A stretch of 13,985 bases of DNA from JAAFJT01 sp043744275 (GTDB lineage Bacteria > Bacteroidota > Bacteroidia > Chitinophagales > Saprospiraceae). The notes beneath the pieces are model-generated. The model searched no databases. It was not told where the DNA came from and saw nothing but the letters and a program-made list of their open reading frames with translations. This document shows, in pieces, positions 1-7,121 of the stretch (its first letter is position 1; every line of letters begins with the position of its first letter). The DNA lies in contig JAYTUY010000251.1 in the NCBI GenBank assembly GCA_043744275.1, forward strand, positions 1 through 13,985. Direction: 5' to 3'. A program made the translations under genes and the position numbers.

Positions 1-31
1 TTACAAACTCACAACTCATAACTTTCAACTC

Positions 32-2488
32 TCAATTCTCAACTCTAAAAATTTTCTTCTCTACTCCCAATTTCCCTTTATTATCCAAGCCTTCCACCCT
101 AATTTGAGCATCTTGAGCATCATCCGTATTGTAAAATGAAACGGTTGTTTTGCCTGTCAAATCCGTTTTGATGAAAGGACTCCAATAAATAGTGATGCGG
201 TGGTCAGGCAGATTATATTCAGGTTTGTTTTCGCTATAATCGGGTACATAAAATTGCTTCATGACATTATAACCGACTACTATTGTCGCAGGATTGTCCA
301 CTTTGTCTTCAAAATTTAAGCGAGAGCGATAGTTCGGATTGTTCCATTTGGTGAGAATATGAATCAAACCATCATTCACAAAATTGCCCGCACCACCTGA
401 AAAAGTACCAGTACCTGTGCGGATAATATTCACCCGCTCGACATCTTCCATCGGAATTGTATTCAACATATTGGCGTCCGATTCAGCCATATTATCAATC
501 ACCAATAATGGACTACCACTATAAAGACTACCTCTCAATGGGCGGATTACTAAAGAACCAACAAGCGGATCGTACTCAATTTCGATAAATTGTGAGCGCA
601 AGTAAGCTACTAAAGTTTGATTCATTTTGACATCCTGTTCAGTCACTTCATAGGATTTATCGGGGATATAATTAATGCGCGGATCGGTTTCCTTTCTCTT
701 TTTAGCTTTGATTTCTATTTCTTGAAGCACTATTTGTTTCTCCGTTCTTTGTTGTTCATTCAAAACAGCTTCTTTCGTTGACTCTAAATAAGTGCTGATA
801 TTTTGCATCGGGTAGTCTGCATACAAATTTATAGCCTTAAATACTGAGGGGGTAATGCTGCGCATAATATTCAAATCAAAAGATTTAGTTGATGCCATTA
901 ATTTGAAAATAAGCCTTGAAGAATCCGTAAAATCGAGGTTATTGATAAGAAATTCGCCATTTTTATTGGTTTTAAAAGATAAAAAACGACTGCCAATAGT
1001 CGGATTCATCAACGTAACGAGGAATGAGGTATCTGCCAACGGTTTATTTTTAACCGAAGCAACACCCCTCAGTGTGATGCCGAATTCAGGCAAATATTTA
1101 ATCTCATCGTATTTGTCTTTTAGCACTTGCTCCCATGTAAAACGCCGCCAACCTTGTGTCATCATCAAATTATCCAAAGCTCGTCGGGCTGCGGCTGTAG
1201 TGTCTTCAAAATAATAGGCGGGCGACTCAATATTGCCTTGCAAATCCGAGCGAAGCAACATATATGAGCGCAAATCCTCCGAATACTGAGGGGTCGTAAT
1301 TTTGCTGTTATTCGTCACCATGAAACTCAGATTGGCTGCTACGGGCTTGCCTTCAATGTTTTTGGTTTCAATTTCAACCGTTACTTTTTCTCTTTTCGCA
1401 TAATTATTTTTATTGGTTTTAAGGCTAATTTGTAGGCGTTTTTGCTTATTTTCAACAAATATCAAGCGTTCTGACAAGGGTTTTCCTTTATCATCAAAAA
1501 CCGTGATGGCAGCGATGCCTTCGCCTATGAACTTATCTCTCGGAATATTCAAACGAAATGTTTTAAAATTTTTATCCGTCACGGGTATCTGCGAAGCGAA
1601 GGCAATTTTACCTCGTTGATGCACCACGACATAAAATGCGCTGGGCAAATTCCCTTCCGCCATATTCAAATAAGCGAACAACCTCACAGGCAAATCGGGC
1701 TTCAAATTGTCAATAAAAAGGCTCATGCCGTTGGATTTCACGGTCGGCAAGGGGAAAGTTTTGGTCATGCCTTCCATATGCGCTGTATATTTCCCCCCTT
1801 TTTGAGGCTTAAAACTGCACCGCCCCATGCCTTTAAAATCATCTTGAAAAGTCGTGACAGAATCGCCTTTTTCATTTCTAATAATGCCTTTCACTTTCAT
1901 GCCTTTACCTTGTTCATTTACTGCTTTAAAAGCCATATTGCAAGGCAAATCTTCAATTAAATCGCCACCTTCAGGAAAAAATTTCACATTCGCTACCGTA
2001 TTTTTATCAACAGGAGCAACACTTTTTTCATTCAAACTAAAAATATAAATGCTTTTATTGAAATGAAAATCAGTTGGCAAATTGCCCATCCATTGCGTGT
2101 AAGCATGAATGTTATAAAGCCCTTTCAATGCGTTTTTACCTTGTTCAGATGGCAATTCAATAGAGCCGTATGAAGTGCTGCCTTCAATTTTGAGTTTCCT
2201 TTGCGCCACCAAACGCCCTGTCGCTTCTTCCGTCATATCCACGTACAAAACCGCGCTGATGGAGTCCGTCGCATGGCTCATGGCATCTGCCAAAAAGGCT
2301 TTGAACCACATCGTTTCGCCCGCCGCATAATAAGGTTTATCAAAACTCAAATAGACTTTCTCTTGATTGAGTTTCGTAAAATTATCGAGTTGAGAGATAA
2401 TTTTGCGGATGGTATTGCTATCCGTTTGAGCATTGAGAAAAGAGGATGAGGCGATGGAGAACGCCAAAAAGACAAGTAGTTGCTTCAT
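32..2488 (-). CDS. Exported MG2-domain / TonB-receptor-plug-like protein
   Basis: The product is 818 aa, probably in the periplasm or at the outer membrane. The ATG at 2488 is preferred over an in-frame TTG two codons upstream because it starts directly with a signal peptide (Lys, then a hydrophobic core to about residue 20, then NA-Q). Residues about 40-140 resemble the alpha-2-macroglobulin MG2 fold seen in many Bacteroidota proteins (QEKVYLSFDKPYYAAGETMW). Residues about 600-715 look like a TonB-dependent receptor plug (LLVIDNM, then IPMEDVERVNIIRTG, then a glycine-rich turn and GLIHILTK). The C-terminus has the family's usual tail (TDLTGKTTVSFYNTDDAQ). No 22-strand barrel follows, so it is not a complete receptor. 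The substrate is unknown; a role in surface assembly or recognition is inference. Three ACTGAGGGG motifs lie inside the gene (843, 1065, 1285). Confidence 0.85.
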   Translation of the reverse strand: MKQLLVFLAFSIASSSFLNAQTDSNTIRKIISQLDNFTKLNQEKVYLSFDKPYYAAGETMWFKAFLADAMSHATDSISAVLYVDMTEEATGRLVAQRKLKIEGSTSYGSIELPSEQGKNALKGLYNIHAYTQWMGNLPTDFHFNKSIYIFSLNEKSVAPVDKNTVANVKFFPEGGDLIEDLPCNMAFKAVNEQGKGMKVKGIIRNEKGDSVTTFQDDFKGMGRCSFKPQKGGKYTAHMEGMTKTFPLPTVKSNGMSLFIDNLKPDLPVRLFAYLNMAEGNLPSAFYVVVHQRGKIAFASQIPVTDKNFKTFRLNIPRDKFIGEGIAAITVFDDKGKPLSERLIFVENKQKRLQISLKTNKNNYAKREKVTVEIETKNIEGKPVAANLSFMVTNNSKITTPQYSEDLRSYMLLRSDLQGNIESPAYYFEDTTAAARRALDNLMMTQGWRRFTWEQVLKDKYDEIKYLPEFGITLRGVASVKNKPLADTSFLVTLMNPTIGSRFLSFKTNKNGEFLINNLDFTDSSRLIFKLMASTKSFDLNIMRSITPSVFKAINLYADYPMQNISTYLESTKEAVLNEQQRTEKQIVLQEIEIKAKKRKETDPRINYIPDKSYEVTEQDVKMNQTLVAYLRSQFIEIEYDPLVGSLVIRPLRGSLYSGSPLLVIDNMAESDANMLNTIPMEDVERVNIIRTGTGTFSGGAGNFVNDGLIHILTKWNNPNYRSRLNFEDKVDNPATIVVGYNVMKQFYVPDYSENKPEYNLPDHRITIYWSPFIKTDLTGKTTVSFYNTDDAQDAQIRVEGLDNKGKLGVEKKIFRVEN

Positions 2489-2569
2489 TTTCAAGTGTTT
2501 GTTAATTGTTGATTAATTTTTATGGCGGTTAAATTTAGAGAATAGATTCTATATAGCAAAATCTATTTT

Positions 2570-2827
2570 TTACTGAGGGGGAGGAAAAGATATTACAGCA
2601 ACACTTTTTTTATTATTGTCAAAAATCTCAAAATCAGTATTTGGCATTTTCCTAATTTCAATAAATTGTTGAGTTTCCTCCAAGCTATTAAAAATAAAAA
2701 AAACATTTTTATCTATCATGTTTTTATACCGATTTAGGTTTTCATCTAAAATATGACCAGTCGTTGATTGACAAATGAGCAAAGCATATTGTGTTTCATT
2801 TATTTTAGGAAAATCTAAAAAGCCCAT
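2570..2827 (-). CDS. Hypothetical 85-aa protein
   Basis: I do not recognise this family. It is a small soluble protein with no signal peptide or membrane segment, beginning MGFLDFPKINETQYALLICQ. A central stretch (FFIFNSLEETQQFIE) looks like a compact alpha/beta fold. The ATG at 2827 has no clear Shine-Dalgarno sequence. The last codons and stop (PPPQ-stop) are written by a copy of the dispersed ACTGAGGGG motif at 2572-2580 read antisense, so the natural C-terminus may once have been different. A second motif copy in opposite orientation lies just upstream (2877-2885). The gene follows the HNH nuclease gene with a 76-bp gap on the same strand and may be co-transcribed with it. Confidence 0.55.
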   Translation of the reverse strand: MGFLDFPKINETQYALLICQSTTGHILDENLNRYKNMIDKNVFFIFNSLEETQQFIEIRKMPNTDFEIFDNNKKSVAVISFPPPQ

Positions 2828-2865
2828 ATTTTAATTTTTTTTTATAATTTTTTAGAAAGCTGTTA

Positions 2866-2899
2866 TAACGAAAACACCCCTCAGTATTTCACCCATTTT
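2866..2899. repeat. 34-bp direct repeat, copy 1 (motif-bearing)
   Basis: This matches 3666-3700 except for one C inserted in the C-run and one C/T change. It carries an ACTGAGGGG motif on the minus strand (2877-2885). It sits immediately downstream of the HNH stop codon. The second copy lies upstream of the small partner gene, so the two copies enclose the HNH cassette. Each copy also lies 3' of a minus-strand gene. Confidence 0.85.
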
Positions 2900-2903
2900 T
2901 ACC

Positions 2904-3314
2904 TTAAATTAAGCCCAAACGCACCATTTTAGTACGCTCAATAATAGAATCAGTTTGATTGAGTTCTAAAATTTTGATTGTTGCTTCTCCGATAGATGTT
3001 TTGGAAATGAGCAAACCTGTTGAGTGAACTTCAAAATGCTCAGCCCAATTATCAAGTCTTGGATTGTAAAATCGAACTGGCAATGTAATATCACTTAAAA
3101 CAGTAGCGACATCAGAACCTTTGTTGATATTACAAATAGGGCAGGCATAAGCTAAATTGCCTGAATCAGATAAGCCACAATGTTTAATGCTAATAATGTG
3201 GTCAATATGAAAAGTATAAAAAGAAGCGTCTTCTGGCAAAAGGCAATATTCACATCGAAAATCGGCTCTTTTGGCAACTAATTGGCGGAGGGGTTCAGTA
3301 ATGTAGCGACTCAC
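2904..3314 (-). CDS. HNH endonuclease
   Basis: The product is 136 aa, a compact HNH (beta-beta-alpha metal) nuclease expected to cut DNA. Visible features are the zinc-type pairs Cys21-Cys24 and Cys58-Cys61 (ACPICNINKGSD), the active-site HIDHI at 36-40, and Asn53/Asn62 with Lys65 in the usual HNH positions. The start is a GTG at 3314 whose bases overlap the TGA stop of the upstream gene (GTGA), implying translational coupling. The C-terminal half (NPRLDNWAEHFEV) is typical of stand-alone HNH proteins of cyanobacteria and Bacteroidota. The small upstream partner suggests a toxin-antitoxin-like or defence pair, which is inference. The cassette is enclosed by 34-35-bp direct repeats (2866-2899 and 3666-3700). 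Confidence 0.88.
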   Translation of the reverse strand: MSRYITEPLRQLVAKRADFRCEYCLLPEDASFYTFHIDHIISIKHCGLSDSGNLAYACPICNINKGSDVATVLSDITLPVRFYNPRLDNWAEHFEVHSTGLLISKTSIGEATIKILELNQTDSIIERTKMVRLGLI

Positions 3315-3550
3315 AGGGATTGTTGATTAAGTTTAACGTTCAATTTAGCCAATCGAATAAGCCGTTCCAAAGCAATAAAATGATACAGTTCATCCTGCTC
3401 ATTTTTAGTTAAATGGTCGTTTTTAGATTTATCAATCAAGATATTCAACCGCACTTGCATATCATCAGAAGCTTTCAGACTTGAAACCTCTTTGGGGTCA
3501 AGCCTTGCAATCAATTCAGCAATTTTGTCATAAGCAGCATAAATAGTCAT
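3311..3550 (-). CDS. Small helical partner protein of the HNH nuclease (antitoxin-like candidate)
   Basis: The product is 79 aa, predicted mostly helical and charged, with no signal peptide and no obvious DNA-binding motif. It begins MTIYAAYDKIAELIARLDPKE and has a central LTKNEQDELYHFIALERLIRLAKL helix. From memory, small proteins of this composition are often found directly before HNH nuclease genes in Bacteroidota and cyanobacteria; I cannot verify this here. Its stop overlaps the GTG of the HNH gene by four bases. The ATG at 3550 lies 11 bp from a perfect 6-bp-arm palindrome (3561-3575) that could serve as an operator. Possible roles are an immunity or antitoxin partner, or an accessory subunit of the nuclease. 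Confidence 0.7.
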   Translation of the reverse strand: MTIYAAYDKIAELIARLDPKEVSSLKASDDMQVRLNILIDKSKNDHLTKNEQDELYHFIALERLIRLAKLNVKLNQQSL

Positions 3551-3556
3551 ATCATT

Positions 3557-3575
3557 TCTTTTTTACAAAGTAAAA
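3557..3575 (-). promoter_or_regulatory. Candidate promoter/operator palindrome of the HNH module
   Basis: The core TTTTACAAAGTAAAA (3561-3575) is a perfect inverted repeat with 6-bp arms and a 3-base spacer, 11-25 bp upstream of the ATG at 3550. The same 19-nt sequence recurs at 3745-3763, over the 3' end of the next gene. Read on the minus strand it includes TACTTTG, close to but not matching the TAnnTTTG box. It could be an autoregulatory operator or a recombination scar. Confidence 0.4.
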
Positions 3576-3665
3576 TCATTCTGAACAGATTGCCAAATTT
3601 TGTTTTGAATTTAAAATGATGTTGAAGGTTCACATAACTTTAATTTATGTTTTACTTTGAGGTAT

Positions 3666-3700
3666 TAACGAAAACACCCCCTCAGTATTTCACTCATTTT
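3666..3700. repeat. 35-bp direct repeat, copy 2 (motif-bearing)
   Basis: This is the partner of 2866-2899. It carries ACTGAGGGGG on the minus strand (3677-3686), which also forms one arm of the hairpin at 3672-3725. With copy 1 it brackets the two-gene HNH cassette. Confidence 0.85.
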
Positions 3701-3725
3701 AGGGCTTTTTACTGAGGGGGTGTTT
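3672..3725 (-). terminator. Hairpin from an inverted pair of ACTGAGGGG motifs; probable terminator
   Basis: The arms 3672-3687 and 3710-3725 are perfect 16-bp inverted copies with a 22-base loop, each centred on the dispersed motif. On the minus strand the hairpin follows the stop of the membrane-protein gene (3751) by 26 bp, and the second arm ends in a short T-run (GTGTTTTCG). This fits a Rho-independent terminator that also insulates the downstream HNH module. The loop is longer than usual. Confidence 0.6.
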
Positions 3726-3750
3726 ATATTTCTATAAAGACAAATCTTTT

Positions 3751-4155
3751 TTACAAAGTAAAAGTAGTTTGATGTTGAGCCGTATCCGCAAAGCACTTAG
3801 CGAATATTTTAATAGAAAAAAAGACATTCGAGAGCATAAATGGAATGCCGCAGATGAGCAATTCGGCATTGAAAAAAGGCAATCCGAGCGACTTTTTTAC
3901 TTCAACATGGAAAGCGAAAACCATGATTAATGACCAAATAATACCCAAAAAGCCCAATGAAAAAGCCAACCATTTTATTTTGATGGACATATTGATGAAA
4001 AATAAAAAGGATATAAACAAAATCATTGAGGAGCACAAATCAATGAAAAAGCCATTTGTCCAGTATTTGGATAATAGCATAATGAGCAGAAAAATGAAAT
4101 AAATATTAGCTATTTTGTCGATGTTTTTTTTGAGTAATATTTTTATGCTTTTCAT
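3751..4155 (-). CDS. Hypothetical four-helix inner-membrane protein
   Basis: The product is 134 aa and family unknown. Four hydrophobic segments are visible at about residues 15-30, 38-56, 62-84 and 97-117, with a Lys-rich N-terminus (KSIKILLKKNIDK) suggesting a cytoplasmic N-terminus. There are no catalytic or transporter motifs. The last three sense codons and stop fall in the 19-nt repeat shared with the promoter region of the HNH module (3745-3763 and 3557-3575), so the natural C-terminus may have been replaced by recombination. The gene is divergent from the MFS transporter at 4331. Two direct copies of AATGTAGTAAA lie just upstream (4171-4181, 4190-4200). Confidence 0.6.
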   Translation of the reverse strand: MKSIKILLKKNIDKIANIYFIFLLIMLLSKYWTNGFFIDLCSSMILFISFLFFINMSIKIKWLAFSLGFLGIIWSLIMVFAFHVEVKKSLGLPFFNAELLICGIPFMLSNVFFSIKIFAKCFADTAQHQTTFTL

Positions 4156-4170
4156 AATAAACTATTCTTT

Positions 4171-4200
4171 AATGTAGTAAAATCGATTAAATGTAGTAAA
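4171..4200. promoter_or_regulatory. Paired 11-bp direct repeats in a divergent promoter region
   Basis: AATGTAGTAAA occurs at 4171-4181 and again at 4190-4200, 19 bp start to start, in the 175-bp gap between the divergent membrane-protein and MFS genes. The near two-turn spacing and position would suit a tandem regulator site, but no regulator is known here. The rest of the gap is AT-rich and featureless. Confidence 0.25.
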
Positions 4201-4330
4201 GGATTTTAAATTAGCCAAATCTTAATTGGTAAATTATTTAATTTCCAAAATTCATTTCTATATTGCAGGATTATTTTTTTCTCATATTATTTTAAAATAC
4301 TCTCTCATAAATTTTATTTCAACACAACTT

Positions 4331-5566
4331 ATGGAAAACAAAAGTGATAAAAAAGTGTGGTTTACGGTGTTAGTGGCTTCTCTTGGCTATTTCGTGGACA
4401 TCTTCGATTTGCAACTCTTCAACGTCATTGGCAAGCAAAGTCTTGGCGTCAATGGTCTCAATCTCAGCCCTGAACAAATTGATTACTATTATGATTATGT
4501 GCTTTTCAATTATCAAATGGGCGGTATGCTCATCGGCGGCTTGCTGTGGGGCATTTTGGGTGATAAAATGGGGCGTAAATCCATCCTTTTTGGCTCTATT
4601 CTCATTTATTCCCTCGCCAATTTTGCTAATGGTTTTGTTACGGACACCACCACTTACTCTATCCTCCGATTTATTGCAGGCTTTGGTCTGGCGGGCGAAT
4701 TGGGTGCAGCTATTACGCTGGTGGCAGAGCTCATGACGAAGGAAACGCGGGGGATTGGTACGGTGATTATCGTCGGAATGGGTGCTTTGGGGGCGGTTGC
4801 GGCAGCCTTTGTGAGCAAAAGTTATTCGTGGCAAATGGCATATTTTATAGGCGGTGGCTTAGGTTTAGCCTTGCTTTTGCTGCGTTTTAGCACTTTTGAA
4901 TCAGGTATGTTCGAAAACCTTAAAAATACTGAGGGGGTATCGAAAGGCAATTTTCTATCCCTTTTTACCAATCGCGAACGCTTTGTGAAATACCTGATGT
5001 GCATTTTAATGGGGCTTCCCATCTGGTTTATCCTCGGCATTTTAATCAAATTTTCTCCTAAAATAGCTGAAGCAACGGGCGTTACAGGCAAAGTGAGCGT
5101 GGCGGATGCCGTTATGTATGCGTACATTGGGCTTTCGGTTGGCGATTTATTGTGTGGTTGGCTCAGTCAGATATTTACCAATCGGCGGAAAGTTGTTTTA
5201 GGGTTCATGTTGTCAACTATAGTCATGGTCATTTTTCAGATGAATGTGAGAGGATTATCCGTTTCTCAGTTCCTAATTCTATGCTTTTTTATAGGTGTTT
5301 CATCGGGCTATTGGGGGCTATTCGTCACCATCGCTTCTGAACAATTTGGGACTAATATTCGAGCAACAGTAACTGTTACGGTTCCCAATTTCGTACGTGG
5401 AGCCGTGATACCAATTACGTTGGCATATAAAACTTTAGAGTCGAATAATGGGACGATTTATAGTGTGGCAATAGTCGGTGTGATTTGTATCGCTTTGGCT
5501 TTTGGGGCTATCTTATATTTGAAAGAAACTTTTGGCAAAGATTTGAATTACTATGAAATGGCTTGA
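4331..5566 (+). CDS. MFS transporter (sugar/organic-acid symporter type)
   Basis: The product is 411 aa with about 12 hydrophobic segments, a major facilitator in the inner membrane. The ATG at 4331 (MENKSDKKVW) is chosen because the open frame back to 4226 adds 35 residues from AT-rich intergenic sequence that no MFS protein needs. The canonical motif A between TM2 and TM3 is at residues 74-83 (GILGDKMGRK), and a degenerate half-repeat (LSQIFTNRRK) sits between TM8 and TM9. TM1 contains two acidic residues (Asp23 and Asp26 in VDIFDLQLF), reminiscent of proton-coupled symporters of the aromatic-acid or sugar-porter branches. TM4 has the conserved RFIAGFGLAGELGAA. The substrate cannot be read from sequence. 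One dispersed motif lies in the central loop, encoding NTEGV (4928-4936). Confidence 0.88.
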   Translation: MENKSDKKVWFTVLVASLGYFVDIFDLQLFNVIGKQSLGVNGLNLSPEQIDYYYDYVLFNYQMGGMLIGGLLWGILGDKMGRKSILFGSILIYSLANFANGFVTDTTTYSILRFIAGFGLAGELGAAITLVAELMTKETRGIGTVIIVGMGALGAVAAAFVSKSYSWQMAYFIGGGLGLALLLLRFSTFESGMFENLKNTEGVSKGNFLSLFTNRERFVKYLMCILMGLPIWFILGILIKFSPKIAEATGVTGKVSVADAVMYAYIGLSVGDLLCGWLSQIFTNRRKVVLGFMLSTIVMVIFQMNVRGLSVSQFLILCFFIGVSSGYWGLFVTIASEQFGTNIRATVTVTVPNFVRGAVIPITLAYKTLESNNGTIYSVAIVGVICIALAFGAILYLKETFGKDLNYYEMA

Positions 5567-5573
5567 GTGCGTA

Positions 5574-5696
5574 ATTGACCAAATGGTTAATGCCTTATTT
5601 TATAAATCGTAAAATGCTTGAATTTTAATTGTTATTGCAATTATTAAGCTAATTTTGTAAAATTTAAGGTTAATTAAAATTGACCATTTGGTTAAT
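5574..5696. repeat. 18-bp inverted repeat between convergent genes
   Basis: The arms 5574-5591 and 5679-5696 pair over 18 positions as RNA, with two G-U pairs. Each arm contains its own 10-bp palindrome (ACCAAATGGT or ACCATTTGGT). They fill almost the whole gap between the MFS stop (5566) and the tilS stop (5692-5694), and the right arm includes the tilS stop codon. The 87-base loop is long for a terminator. A small inserted element with terminal inverted repeats is an alternative. Confidence 0.5.
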
Positions 5697-7065
5697 TCAC
5701 CAACTCAATTTTCAAACACCGCACCGACCCCTCAGTCATTTTGAATCTTTCATCAATTCTGTAGCCCACAATCCAACAAATTTCGCCTTTGGCAGTCTCT
5801 AAAATCCATATTTTTTCTTTATCAAAAGCAGAGATTTTATTTTGATTAAAAAAATCACTGAGTTTTTGACGCTTGCCTTTCATGCCAAACGGTTTGAAAT
5901 AATCGCCTTGATGCCAATGTCGCAATTTTAATGGAAAATGTAAAGCATCAGCATCCAATTGAGCAATATTTTTATCTTTCACAATATTAAAATCATTCAT
6001 ACAACATTCATCCAAAAGCAGCTTTGAATGATTGAATTCAATTTCCTTTAACTCGCTATCAATTCCTAAAAAAACAACCCCCTCATTTATCCCCTTGGGA
6101 GTATCTGACTTGTTTTTTATTGATTGTAAAACGTAATAATCTCTTTCAATTAGCAAGGTATGAGTCGCCGAATAAAATTTTGTACCTACTTTTGTATAGC
6201 CTTCTTTTTCATGAAGTATTTGCTCCACTTGACCTGAATTGAAATTAAAATCTTTCAAAATTTCAAAAAGAATGGTTGATACTGAGGGGTATGCTTGTAA
6301 TTTATTTTTATTAATTTTATGTACAAATGGTTGATTATCAATCGTTTCGACGACTTCTTTTTTTATTTGTTGAATAAAATAATGGAGTAGGGCATTGGCT
6401 TCGCTCAAATATTTTAAATTATCAATCGCCGTTTTTTCAAAATCTGGATTAATGTGTTGATAGAGCGGTATAATTTGCTGCCGAATAAAATTTCGTGTAT
6501 ATTTATAAGAAGCATTGGATGAATCCTCTCTGTAAGCAATATTTTCTTTTTGAACAGCTTCCAAAATTTCCTGTTTTGTTGTAAATAAAAGCGGACGAAC
6601 AACAGAGCCATTCTTCGGCTGAATGCCTTTCAACCCCCTCAGTCCGCTGCCTCTTGAAAAATTAAATAGCATGGTTTCGACGCTATCCGAAGCATGGTGA
6701 GCCGTTATAACCCATTGATAATCAAACTTTTGTCTCAAATATTCAAACCATTCATACCTTAAATCCCGTGCCGCTTCTTGAATCGAAATCTTTTTCTTTT
6801 CAGCATATTCCATCGTATCAAATCGCTTCACATGGTAGCGTGCACCTATATGTGCAGCGGTTTGGCGAACAAAATGCTCATCGCCATCCGACTCTTCACC
6901 CCTCAGTTTATAATTGCAATGGGCTATTGAAAATGTATAACCGCACTTTTTCATCAAATGCACCAGCCACATTGAATCCACGCCGCCACTCACCGCCACG
7001 AGCAGTTTATCTTCTTTCGTAAAAAGCTGATTATTAGCAATATATGTTTCAAATTTTCTTTTCAT
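5692..7065 (-). CDS. tilS: tRNA(Ile)-lysidine synthetase
   Basis: The product is 457 aa, a cytoplasmic N-type ATP pyrophosphatase that converts C34 of tRNA-Ile2 (anticodon CAU) to lysidine with ATP and lysine, so that it reads AUA. The PP-loop SGGVDS is at residues 26-31. It is followed by the family's HCNYKLRGEESD, TAHHASDSVET and RGSGLRGLKGI segments, and the C-terminal TilS domain shows RHWHQGDYFKPFGMKGKRQKLSDF. The length is normal for the family. It lies 43 bp downstream of the GNAT gene on the same strand, probably one transcript. The gene is unusually rich in the dispersed motif: four exact copies (5728, 6281, 6635, 6899) plus one one-base variant at 6079-6087. Two of these sit exactly in conserved LRG segments of the enzyme. 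Confidence 0.96.
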   Translation of the reverse strand: MKRKFETYIANNQLFTKEDKLLVAVSGGVDSMWLVHLMKKCGYTFSIAHCNYKLRGEESDGDEHFVRQTAAHIGARYHVKRFDTMEYAEKKKISIQEAARDLRYEWFEYLRQKFDYQWVITAHHASDSVETMLFNFSRGSGLRGLKGIQPKNGSVVRPLLFTTKQEILEAVQKENIAYREDSSNASYKYTRNFIRQQIIPLYQHINPDFEKTAIDNLKYLSEANALLHYFIQQIKKEVVETIDNQPFVHKINKNKLQAYPSVSTILFEILKDFNFNSGQVEQILHEKEGYTKVGTKFYSATHTLLIERDYYVLQSIKNKSDTPKGINEGVVFLGIDSELKEIEFNHSKLLLDECCMNDFNIVKDKNIAQLDADALHFPLKLRHWHQGDYFKPFGMKGKRQKLSDFFNQNKISAFDKEKIWILETAKGEICWIVGYRIDERFKMTEGSVRCLKIELVN

Positions 7066-7094
7066 ATCTTTTTTAAAAGAGTGATTGAGTGATT

Positions 7095-7121
7095 AATAAC
7101 TCAATAACTCAATAACTCAAT
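7095..7121. repeat. Short tandem repeat AATAACTC, about 3.4 units
   Basis: Three full copies of the 8-mer AATAACTC and a partial fourth lie across the stop codon of the GNAT gene (7109) and the leader of tilS. Because the array covers the last codons (ILSY-stop), slippage here would change the C-terminus of the acetyltransferase. A similar low-complexity AACTC-rich stretch follows the first gene of the window (1-45). Confidence 0.75.

Noticed and set aside
2866..3700. Integron-like cassette array with attC sites
   Set aside because: The 34-bp repeats lie 3' of genes as attC sites would, but no RYYYAAC/GTTRRRY core pairs or integrase are seen.
4226..4330. N-terminal extension of the MFS transporter (35 residues)
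   Set aside because: It is AT-rich intergenic sequence and unnecessary for the fold; the ATG at 4331 begins a normal MFS N-terminus.
4370..4834. 154-aa minus-strand open frame
   Set aside because: It is antisense to the MFS gene, with low-complexity composition and no family resemblance.
7095..7121. CRISPR-like array
   Set aside because: The 8-bp units are contiguous with no spacers; it is a simple tandem repeat.
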